Positions 1 to 6,924 of a DNA stretch of 64,000 bases are shown piece after piece. The translations under genes were made by a program, and so were the position numbers. The notes under the pieces are model-generated. The model made no database searches, had not been told where the DNA came from, and saw only the letters and a list, made by a program, of their open reading frames with translations. This DNA comes from Actinophytocola sp035995025. GTDB taxonomy: Bacteria > Actinomycetota > Actinomycetes > Mycobacteriales > Pseudonocardiaceae. Positions within the stretch are counted from its first letter, which is position 1, and every line of letters begins with the position of its first letter. The DNA lies in assembly GCA_035995025.1 (NCBI GenBank), contig DASYKY010000120.1, positions 86,498 through 150,497 of the forward strand. The letters run 5' to 3'.

Positions 1-151
1 CGCCGCGTCCTCTCGCCCGGTGTGCACACCTCTCACCATGGTGAACGATCGACCGGGTCCCCGGTCACTGTGGAAATGGTCCACTGTGGAGGATCGGGCT
101 CGTGACCGGCACCGGATAGTGGATCATGTGCCGGGTCGCTACGGTGACGGT

Positions 152-985
152 ATGCGTGGGCGGGTCTGGACGTGGCTGCTCGAGCTCCCCCCTGCCCGGG
201 ACGCGGTGCGGCGGGAGGTCAAGGTCGCGGTCGACCTCGTCATGGACGCCACCGAGGATGCCCAGACCCGCCAGCGGGAGAAGCACCGCAAGGCGCTCGG
301 CCGCTCCGCGGGGGAGCGCGACGACCTCCGCACGCGGGTCGACGACCTGGCCGCGGCCAACGAGGACCTGCTGGAGACGAACGCCGCGCTGCGGGCCGAG
401 GTGGCGGAGCTGGCGGACGCGGCGCACCGGGAGGCGCGGGAGCGGGAGCTGTTCGCGCAGAAGCTGCTCGCCGAGCAGGAGGCCGCCGCCACGCGCCAGT
501 GGCACGGTTCGGTCACCGACGTGTTCTGCTGCCAGACCTGCTGGGCGTTCTGGTTCCTGAGCACCGGGCCCGACCGGTCGAGCCTCACCGTCCGCGGCCC
601 GTTCGGCCGCCACGACGAGGCGTGCGCGGTGTGCGCCGATCCGCTGCTGGTGCTGCCGGCCGCGAAGTGCGTCGTGTTCCGCAAGCGCGCCGAGGACCGG
701 GTCAGCCGCCCGTCGTCGACCGGCGGCGGCACGGACCTCGAGGTGGCGAGCGCGGAGCTGGCCGCCATCGCCGACGGCCTGTCCCGCCTGCCGAAGGTCG
801 CCAGCCGCACGACGGCCTGGATCGCCGCCGAGCTGACCGGCATGCCCGAGCTCCCGGCCAAGATCCTCGACGAGGTGGCCACCCGCACCGCCAACACCGT
901 GCCGCTGGACGGCATCGTCGCGGGCCTGCGGGCGTTCGTCGAGGTCAAGACGCCGCACCACGCGGAGGTTCCGCCCATCGGGTGA
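152..985 (+). CDS. coiled-coil protein with two CxxC motifs, unknown function
   Basis: I do not recognise this 277-residue protein. After a short N-terminal stretch it has a long, heptad-rich, charged segment (about residues 36-114, rich in E, A, R and L) that should form a coiled coil. Two CxxC pairs follow (about residues 127-130 and 158-161), spaced like a zinc ribbon, then a helical C-terminal part. No signal peptide or membrane segment is visible. I chose the ATG at 152 over an in-frame upstream ATG at 20 because the extra 44 residues look non-coding; neither start has a strong ribosome-binding site. It lies alone ahead of a small membrane-protein gene. The zinc ribbon is inferred from cysteine spacing only. 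Confidence 0.6.
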   Translation: MRGRVWTWLLELPPARDAVRREVKVAVDLVMDATEDAQTRQREKHRKALGRSAGERDDLRTRVDDLAAANEDLLETNAALRAEVAELADAAHREARERELFAQKLLAEQEAAATRQWHGSVTDVFCCQTCWAFWFLSTGPDRSSLTVRGPFGRHDEACAVCADPLLVLPAAKCVVFRKRAEDRVSRPSSTGGGTDLEVASAELAAIADGLSRLPKVASRTTAWIAAELTGMPELPAKILDEVATRTANTVPLDGIVAGLRAFVEVKTPHHAEVPPIG

Positions 986-1027
986 ACCGCCGAACCGCCG
1001 GGGCGGTCGAGTCCGTACCTACTGGTG

Positions 1028-1168
1028 ATGAAGATCGAGATCATCGAGGCCGCGTCGGGCGCTGTGGTCCCCGGCTGGGTGTGGCCGGTGCTGATCGCGC
1101 TGGGGGTCGTCGCCGTCGGGGTGGCGATCCTGCTCTGGCTCGGCAGTCGCGGGCCGGACGACCGGTGA
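1028..1168 (+). CDS. 46-residue single-pass membrane protein
   Basis: This short ATG-to-TGA frame encodes a soluble MKIEIIEAASG-type N-terminus, one hydrophobic helix of about 22 residues (around residues 18-40) and a polar tail ending GPDDR. G/C is strongly preferred at third positions, as in neighbouring genes. It fits the 216-bp space between the coiled-coil gene and the glycosidase gene. Tail- or signal-anchored small membrane proteins of this kind are common in actinomycetes but mostly unassigned. Function is unknown, and existence is inferred from codon bias and hydrophobic pattern. Confidence 0.5.
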   Translation: MKIEIIEAASGAVVPGWVWPVLIALGVVAVGVAILLWLGSRGPDDR

Positions 1169-1201
1169 CCAGCCACGGAGCGGTCTCAGTACCGTAGCCG
1201 G

Positions 1202-2521
1202 GTGGCGACACCCAGGTTCGAGTGCGGGCGGACGGACCACGAGGCGGCCTACGCCATGGCCGTCCGGGACGTCGCGGGCAGCATCAGCGGCGGCAGGTTC
1301 GTCGCCGGTGCGTCGTGGCCCGACGTGTGGGTGCGCGACGCGGCGTACGCCGTCGACCTCGCCTGCGGGCCGCTGCACCCGGCCGTCTCCCGCGCGACCC
1401 TGCGCGGCGTCGGCTCCCCGGGCACGGGCTGGGCGCAGGACCGGTGCGCGCACTTCGGCGGCTGGCCCCGGCTGACCGACTCCGTGGTCGGCGCCGTCGG
1501 CGCGTGGGCCTGCTACGTCGCCACCGGTGACCTGGACTTCCTGCGCTGGAGCCACGACGTGACCCGCGCGAGCCTCGCGCGCGCCGAGCGGGAGATCGCC
1601 GACGGCGACCTGTTCCGCGGGTGCGCCAGCTTCATGGAGTCCAACAGCGGCTACCCGCCCCGGTTCGCGTTCCGCGGCCGGGCGGTCGGCGCGACCTCGG
1701 CGCTCAGCACGAACGTCCTGTACCACCGCGCCTACGTCCTGGCCGCGCGGGCGGCGGCGGTGCTCGGCGACGACCCGGAGCCGTTCGCGGCCAGGGCGGC
1801 CGCCGTGCGCCAGACGATCAACGACCGGCTCTGGCAGCCGGACCTCGGCCGCTACGCCTACTACGAGGACGCCGACGGCGGGCTGTCCGACCGCTGTGAG
1901 GGGCTCGGCACCGCGCTCGCCCTGCTCTGGGGCGTGGCCGACGACGACCAGGCCGCCGCCGTCGTGCGCTCCGCCGCCACCACCCCGTCCGGGCTGCCGT
2001 GCCTGTGGCCCCGCCACCCGCTGTGGGCATCGTGGCTGCCACGCGACGAGTACCGCTACCACAACGGCATGGTCTGGCCGTTCGTGCAGGGCTACTGGGG
2101 CTGGGCGGCCGCCGCACGCGGGTTCACCGACGTGTTCGCCGCCGAGCTCGACCACCTCGCCGGGCTCGCCGGGCGCGCAGGCACCTTTCACGAGTACTAC
2201 CGCCCGGACGGACGGCCCGGCGGGTCCGCGCGCCAGCTGTGGAGTGCCGCCGGCTACCTCGCTCTCGTCCACAATGGACTCTTTGGCACGGTGTCCGACG
2301 ACGCGGGGGTCGCGTTCCGGCCCGTCGTGCCGGCGGGCTTCGAGCGGCTGCGCCTGACCGGCCTCGCCCACCGCGGCCTCACCCTGGACGTCACGATCAC
2401 CGGGTCCGGCACCCGGATCGCGGCGTTCGCGCTCGACGGCGAGCCGCGGGAAGGGCACCTCGTCCCCGCCGCGCTGACCGGCCCGCACCGCGTGGACATC
2501 ACGCTCGACACCGGGAGCTGA
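1202..2521 (+). CDS. MGH1/GH63-like (alpha/alpha)6-barrel glycosidase
   Basis: This 439-residue cytosolic protein resembles the mannosylglycerate-hydrolase/GH63-type six-hairpin glycosidases. The early WVRDAAYAV segment, the Trp/Tyr-rich repeats, YRYHNGMVWPFVQGY in the middle and the LWSAAGYLALV segment near residue 350 are typical of that toroid and its acidic catalytic cleft. A small beta-rich tail (about residues 375-439) follows, as in GH63/GH15-like enzymes. It starts at GTG 1202 and has no secretion signal. The LLM oxidoreductase gene starts 3 nt after its stop, so they are probably co-transcribed. A trehalose, glucosylglycerate or mannosylglycerate substrate is possible but not shown. 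Confidence 0.7.
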   Translation: MATPRFECGRTDHEAAYAMAVRDVAGSISGGRFVAGASWPDVWVRDAAYAVDLACGPLHPAVSRATLRGVGSPGTGWAQDRCAHFGGWPRLTDSVVGAVGAWACYVATGDLDFLRWSHDVTRASLARAEREIADGDLFRGCASFMESNSGYPPRFAFRGRAVGATSALSTNVLYHRAYVLAARAAAVLGDDPEPFAARAAAVRQTINDRLWQPDLGRYAYYEDADGGLSDRCEGLGTALALLWGVADDDQAAAVVRSAATTPSGLPCLWPRHPLWASWLPRDEYRYHNGMVWPFVQGYWGWAAAARGFTDVFAAELDHLAGLAGRAGTFHEYYRPDGRPGGSARQLWSAAGYLALVHNGLFGTVSDDAGVAFRPVVPAGFERLRLTGLAHRGLTLDVTITGSGTRIAAFALDGEPREGHLVPAALTGPHRVDITLDTGS

Positions 2522-2524
2522 CGC

Positions 2525-3553
2525 ATGCTCGTGGACGGCGACATCAGCGGCGACCTCGGTGGCGGCGACCTGGCCGGGATCGACGCCCAGGTGACCCGCG
2601 CCCGGCAGGCAGGCCTCGACGGCGTGTGGACCACCGAGACCGCCCACGACCCGTTCCTGCCGCTGCTGCTGGCCGCCGAGCGCGCGCCGGACCTGACGGT
2701 CGGCACGGCGGTCGCGATCGCGTTCGCGCGCAGCCCGATGACGCTCGCGGCCACCGCGAACGACCTGCACGCGTGCAGCGGCGGCCGGTTCGTCCTCGGG
2801 CTCGGCTCGCAGGTGGAAGCCCACATCACCCGGCGGTTCAGCATGCCGTGGTCGGCGCCGGCCGCCCGGATGCGGGAGTTCGTGCTGGCGCTCCGGGCGA
2901 TCTGGGCGGCCTGGCAGAGCGGTGAGCGGCTGTACTTCCGCGGCGAGCACTACTCCCACACGCTGCTGCCGCCGCTGTTCCGGCCCGGCCCCAACCCCTA
3001 CGGCACGCCACCCGTCGTGCTGGGCGCGGTCGGGCCGCGGATGACCCGCGTCGCCGCCGAGGTCGCCGACGGCCTGCTCGTGCACAGCTTCACCACCGAG
3101 CGCTACCTGCGGGAGGTCACGCTGCCGGCGGTCGCCGAGCACCGGCCCTCGGGCGCGCCGTTCACGATCTGCTACCCCGGCCTCGTCGCCACCGGCGCCG
3201 ACGAGCGCTCCTACGAGACCGCGGTCGCCGCCGTGCGCAGGCAGCTCGCGTTCTACGGCGCCACGCCCGCCTACCGCCCGGTGCTCGAGCGGCACGGCTG
3301 GGCGGAGCTGCACACCGAGCTGCAGCGGCTGTCCCGCCGCGGCGACTGGGACACCATGACGGGCCTCGTGGACGACGACGTCCTCGGCACGTTCGCGGTG
3401 ACCGGCGAGCCGGCCGCCGCGGGGGCGGAGATCGCCCGGCGGTTCGGCGACGTCGTCGACCGGTTTATCCTCGCCACGCCGTACCCGCTCGACGAGCGGG
3501 CACACCGGACGCTCGTGGCCGCGGTACGGCGGCACGGTGCGGGCGGCAACTGA
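2525..3553 (+). CDS. LLM-class F420-dependent oxidoreductase (TIGR03617-like)
   Basis: This 342-residue protein has the bacterial-luciferase-like TIM barrel: an N-terminal strand with GLDGVWTTETAHDPF, a GTAVAIAFARSP strand, GGRFVLGLGSQ (cofactor-phosphate region) and PPVVLGAVGPRMTRVAAEVADGLLVHSF. It matches the TIGR03617-type LLM subfamily, which in actinomycetes usually uses coenzyme F420 for hydride transfer to or from small organic substrates. It sits 3 nt after the glycosidase stop and 9 nt before the reductase gene, so the three probably form one operon. Substrate is unknown, and the choice of F420 over FMN rests on family resemblance. Confidence 0.8.
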   Translation: MLVDGDISGDLGGGDLAGIDAQVTRARQAGLDGVWTTETAHDPFLPLLLAAERAPDLTVGTAVAIAFARSPMTLAATANDLHACSGGRFVLGLGSQVEAHITRRFSMPWSAPAARMREFVLALRAIWAAWQSGERLYFRGEHYSHTLLPPLFRPGPNPYGTPPVVLGAVGPRMTRVAAEVADGLLVHSFTTERYLREVTLPAVAEHRPSGAPFTICYPGLVATGADERSYETAVAAVRRQLAFYGATPAYRPVLERHGWAELHTELQRLSRRGDWDTMTGLVDDDVLGTFAVTGEPAAAGAEIARRFGDVVDRFILATPYPLDERAHRTLVAAVRRHGAGGN

Positions 3554-3562
3554 GGAGCAGAC

Positions 3563-4120
3563 ATGCAGACGCTGACGGTCGACGTGTTCGTGTCCGTCGA
3601 CGGGTACGCGAAGGGGGAGGAGTCGCCCGGCTACTTCGGCTACTTCGGACCCGGGCTGGACGAGTGGATCAACACCGAGCTGGCCCGGCCGCAGCTCGCC
3701 GTGTTCGGCAGGCGCACCTACGAGGTGCTCGCCGGGATGCCCGCGCAGGCGATGGCCGACTCCCCGCTGGCCGGACTGGACAAGGTCGTCTTCTCGAGGA
3801 CGCTGGAGTCGACCTCGTGGCCGAAGACCCGCCTCTGCCGCGAGGACGCCGTCGCCGAGGTCGCCCGGCTCAAGGCCGACGGCGAGGTCCCGCTGCGCAC
3901 CATCGGCAGCCTGTCCCTGGCCCGCCAGCTCTGCGACGCCGGCCTCGTCGACCGGCTGCGGCTGATGACGTTCCCGCTGTTCGCCGGGCCGACCGGCAGC
4001 GAGCCGGCGTTCGCGGACCTGGCGGCGGGCGACCTGGAGCTGGTCGACCACCGGGTGCTCGACGGCCGGGTCCTGCTCGTCGAGTACCGGCCGACCGGGC
4101 GCGACATCCCCCGGGGCTGA
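3563..4120 (+). CDS. dihydrofolate reductase family protein (RibD C-terminal fold)
   Basis: A 185-residue protein of the DHFR/RibD-C superfamily. The N-terminal strand VDVFVSVDGYAKG, FGRRTYEVL, DKVVFSRTLESTSWP and the TIGSLSLARQLCDAGLVDRLRLMTFPLFAG segment are characteristic of the YyaP/YwjB-like group, which binds NADPH but is not the housekeeping DHFR. A clear AGGAG-type site precedes ATG 3563. It is the last gene of the likely glycosidase-LLM-reductase operon and ends 6 nt before the convergent epimerase gene. Physiological substrate is unknown. Confidence 0.85.
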   Translation: MQTLTVDVFVSVDGYAKGEESPGYFGYFGPGLDEWINTELARPQLAVFGRRTYEVLAGMPAQAMADSPLAGLDKVVFSRTLESTSWPKTRLCREDAVAEVARLKADGEVPLRTIGSLSLARQLCDAGLVDRLRLMTFPLFAGPTGSEPAFADLAAGDLELVDHRVLDGRVLLVEYRPTGRDIPRG

Positions 4121-4126
4121 GCCGGG

Positions 4127-5698
4127 TCAGGACGCCGCGACGCCGATCCCGGGCACCATCGGGAGCCAGTAGCCCGCATACGTTCCGGTGGTGAAGTAGT
4201 ACGAGTAGCGGCCGAGCGCCGTGCCGCTCACCGTGCTCGGGGCGCTCGAGCTCGTGCGGAACCTGACGGTCTTGCGGCCGGACATCACGCCCGCGGCGTT
4301 GAACCGGTAGGCGGAGTAGTTGCCCGGCGCGATCCGCACGTGCACTTCGGGCGCGTAGCCGTGGGTGTCCACGGCGCCGAGCAGCCACGTCGTGCCGTAC
4401 GCCTCGGGGAACCACCAGCCGGCGTACGGGCCGCGGGACACCCGCAGCGCGACCGGCCCGCCGGTGATGCGCTGCCGGTGGTCGGCCGGGGCGTGGGTGA
4501 TCCGGCCGAAGTGGACCCGCGACGTGCGGACCACGCGCATCGCGGAGTTGACCTGGTAGATCGTCGACGTGCGCGGGGTGGCGCGCATCGTGCCGCCGGT
4601 GGCCGGCTTCGGATAGTCGGCGCGGTAGGCGTTCGCGGTGGTGACGAAGAAGACGTCGTGCGTGAACTGCCACAGCTGCAGGAACTGCTCGATGTGCATC
4701 TGGTGGTAGGTGCTGGCCAGGGTGCGGTGCCGCAGCGAGTACAGGCTGGACCCGTTGACGCGGCGGAAGTTGTTGACCGCCGTGGCCTTCACCGTCGCGA
4801 TGGCACCCTTCGTCAGCTGCTGCGCGAGCAGGCTGTGGGTCATGGTCCAGTAGTCGAGCAGTCCCCAGATCGCCACGATGTGGCCGTTGAGCACGTTCTC
4901 GCCCATGCTCGCCGGGTAGCGCGGGTACTCCTCGAGCCACAACCGCTTCTTGCTGTCCACATAGGACCCGTAGGGCAGGCCACCGCTGGGTGCCTGGCCC
5001 ATGCTGGCGAACGTCGCGTCGGCCGCGGCGCGCCACTTCGCGTCGCCGGTCGCCTGGTAGAGGCGGGCGAAGGCCGACAGCGCCCGGCCCTGCGCCATGC
5101 CGGAGTACCACGGTGCGCGCAGCATCTCGCTCGAGTCGCCGAGCGGGGCGAAGTTGAAGTCGTACGGGAAGTACCACCCGGTGCCGGACACCACGTGCCG
5201 GTCGACGAGCCGCTGCGCGTTGCGGGCCGCGATGTCCAGGTAGGACTGGTTTCCGGTCAGCCGGTAGGAGTTCAGGTTCTGCAGCGCGTAGGAGCCCTGG
5301 AAGACGACGTGGTTGTAGAGCTTTGCGCCGACCTTGAACATGCGCACGCCCTGCGCGTCCACCAACCCGAAACCGCCGGCCGGCGTGACGTCCGGGCTGT
5401 CGTAGGGCCGGCGGCCGACCGGCAGCGCGTACAGGGCGTCTGGTGCGCGGAAGTACCCGGACACCGCGGGCCGGGCCGCGGCCGGGGCGAGCTTGCGCTG
5501 CTCCACCTTGGCCGGGTCGGCGGGCGGCGACGCGACGCCCGCCATCTCCTCCGGCTCGACCGGCGCGTTGGGCCCGGTGTCGGCCGCGACGGCCGGAGCC
5601 GTCGTCGTCGTCGCCCTTGTCGTCGAAGCGGCCGGCACCGGCGCGGACACGACCGCAGCGGCGCAGACGAGCATGAGCGAACACAACAGCACACGCAC
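4127..5698 (-). CDS. secreted D-glucuronyl C5-epimerase family protein
   Basis: A 523-residue exported protein with a cleavable signal peptide (hydrophobic core within residues 3-22), an Ala/Thr-rich linker to about residue 80, and a catalytic part resembling the C-terminal (alpha/alpha) domain of D-glucuronyl C5-epimerase. The YFPYDFNF, WYSGMAQGRALS, EEYPR and VLNGHI motifs are those of heparan-type Glce enzymes. These convert glucuronic to iduronic acid in a polymer; a bacterial homologue could act on a capsular or wall polysaccharide. A C-terminal beta-rich region (about 400-523) may be a carbohydrate-binding or accessory domain. No polysaccharide biosynthesis genes lie nearby. Confidence 0.7.
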   Translation of the reverse strand: MRVLLCSLMLVCAAAVVSAPVPAASTTRATTTTAPAVAADTGPNAPVEPEEMAGVASPPADPAKVEQRKLAPAAARPAVSGYFRAPDALYALPVGRRPYDSPDVTPAGGFGLVDAQGVRMFKVGAKLYNHVVFQGSYALQNLNSYRLTGNQSYLDIAARNAQRLVDRHVVSGTGWYFPYDFNFAPLGDSSEMLRAPWYSGMAQGRALSAFARLYQATGDAKWRAAADATFASMGQAPSGGLPYGSYVDSKKRLWLEEYPRYPASMGENVLNGHIVAIWGLLDYWTMTHSLLAQQLTKGAIATVKATAVNNFRRVNGSSLYSLRHRTLASTYHQMHIEQFLQLWQFTHDVFFVTTANAYRADYPKPATGGTMRATPRTSTIYQVNSAMRVVRTSRVHFGRITHAPADHRQRITGGPVALRVSRGPYAGWWFPEAYGTTWLLGAVDTHGYAPEVHVRIAPGNYSAYRFNAAGVMSGRKTVRFRTSSSAPSTVSGTALGRYSYYFTTGTYAGYWLPMVPGIGVAAS

Positions 5699-5770
5699 GA
5701 TGAGCCCCCAGTACGGCTCGGCACGAAGTGTGAACCGATACCCAGCTCATCGCGCGGTTGGGAAAACGCG

Positions 5771-6352
5771 TTACGGCACCCGGTTCCGTTTTCGCCTGAG
5801 GTGCGCGACGAGATAGCACGCGAGGACCGTGCCGGTGAGGACGAGCGCGCCGGTGAAGCCGCTGCCCACCGTGACGTAGTCGGAAGCCGTGCGGCCGGGT
5901 GGCAGCGGGCGCCTCACCTGCTCGGCGACCTGGTCGACGAGCCGTTCCCGCGCGGTGATCTCGCCTGCGACGAGCAGGACGACCGCTACCGCGGTCGCCG
6001 TGACCACCACGTGCCGGCGCAGGCGGAACCGGCCCGCGCCCGCGACCATGCCGACGGCGATGGCGATCGCGGCGAGGAGGATCGCGGGGTGCCAGCCGAG
6101 CTCGTCGGCGCGGTGGGCCAGCTCGGGGCTCAGGTGGCCAGGGTCGACCGTCGGCCGCGTGCCGGCCGCCAGGTCGAGCCCGGTGTAGGTGGTGCTGCCG
6201 CCCTGGCCGGTGCGGCCGTAGCCGCCGGGCGTGTCGCAGGAGACCGCGAGGAAGCCGAACAGGAAGCAGATCAGCGCGAGGCCGAGCCCCGACGGAGTCA
6301 GCAGCCGCGACGCCGCCGTCCGCCGGACCGCTCGCTCGCGCGGCTCCGCCAT
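5771..6352 (-). CDS. membrane protein with three predicted helices, unknown function
   Basis: I do not recognise this roughly 193-residue protein. It has a basic N-terminus, a helix (GLGLALICFLFGFLAVS) ending in Cys, an extracytoplasmic loop rich in Gly and Thr with a PGGYGRTGQGG stretch, two central helices (ILLAAIAIAVGMVAGA and VVVTATAVAVVLLVAGE), and a last helix (FTGALVLTGTVLACYLVAHL) before a basic RRKRNR tail. ATG 6352 was chosen; ATG 6370 and GTG 6376 are in frame and also possible. It stands apart from the epimerase gene downstream by 72 bp. Function unknown. Confidence 0.6.
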   Translation of the reverse strand: MAEPRERAVRRTAASRLLTPSGLGLALICFLFGFLAVSCDTPGGYGRTGQGGSTTYTGLDLAAGTRPTVDPGHLSPELAHRADELGWHPAILLAAIAIAVGMVAGAGRFRLRRHVVVTATAVAVVLLVAGEITARERLVDQVAEQVRRPLPPGRTASDYVTVGSGFTGALVLTGTVLACYLVAHLRRKRNRVP

Positions 6353-6512
6353 GGCCGCACAGCGTGCCATCCGCACGAGCCCGCCGGGGCCGGAATCGGC
6401 GAGACCGGCGCGCGGACACGGTGGCGGGACTCGGCTGTGTCACAACCGCCGACCGCGGCAGGGCGGCCCGGCATCCTGTCCGGCAACGCGATCCGATCGA
6501 GGAGTGAGAGTC

Positions 6513-6895
6513 GTGGCTGATCACCATCTGGCTGCCCGCGCTCGCCTCGTCGGTGATCACCCTCGGCGGCTCGGTGGCGGCGGCCATGACCGCGTCGATC
6601 GCCAGGGCGGCCAGCGTGTTCGCGAAGGTCACGCGGCACCTCGGCGTGTTCGGCAGGCGCCTCGACCATACGGCCCTCGTGCCCAGCCGCCGGGTGATCA
6701 CGACCGGGTTCGGCGCGTCGTCGGGCGTCGGTCCACTCGCGACGGGCGTGGATCTCAAGGCCGGCGTGGGCATCGCGAAGGGCGCGGGCCGCGAGCTGAA
6801 CGAGGAGGTCCACGAGGAGGGCCCCTTCTTCGACGAGAGCAGCGTGGGCGGCGACCACACCGCCGACGAGACCCCGCCGCAACCTCGACATCTGA
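6513..6895 (+). pseudogene. small gene apparently broken by two frame changes
   Basis: An AGGAG site (6500-6504) sits 8 nt before GTG 6513, but the frame with good coding character (G/C in nearly every third position) is the next one. That frame reads LITIWLPALASSVITLGGSVAAAMTASIARA and runs to about 6880. It has no start before GTG 6553 and no stop before the convergent regulator gene, whereas a TGA at 6893 is in the third frame. The simplest reading is a roughly 125-residue gene with an N-terminal hydrophobic helix and an acidic tail, interrupted near each end. A sequencing error in GC-rich DNA would look the same. Product unknown. Confidence 0.35.
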
Positions 6896-6924
6896 CCCGG
6901 AGCCGACGGCCGTGCCTTCGCCGA

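Noticed and set aside
1019..4051. A 1010-codon open frame antisense to the glycosidase, LLM and reductase genes.
   Set aside because: It is the antisense shadow of high-GC genes: Arg/Gly/His/Asp-rich product, no domains and no ribosome site, while the sense strand carries recognisable families.
6298..6891. A minus-strand 197-codon frame over the broken small gene.
   Set aside because: The third-position bias favours the plus-strand frame; the minus product is His/Arg-rich shadow sequence.
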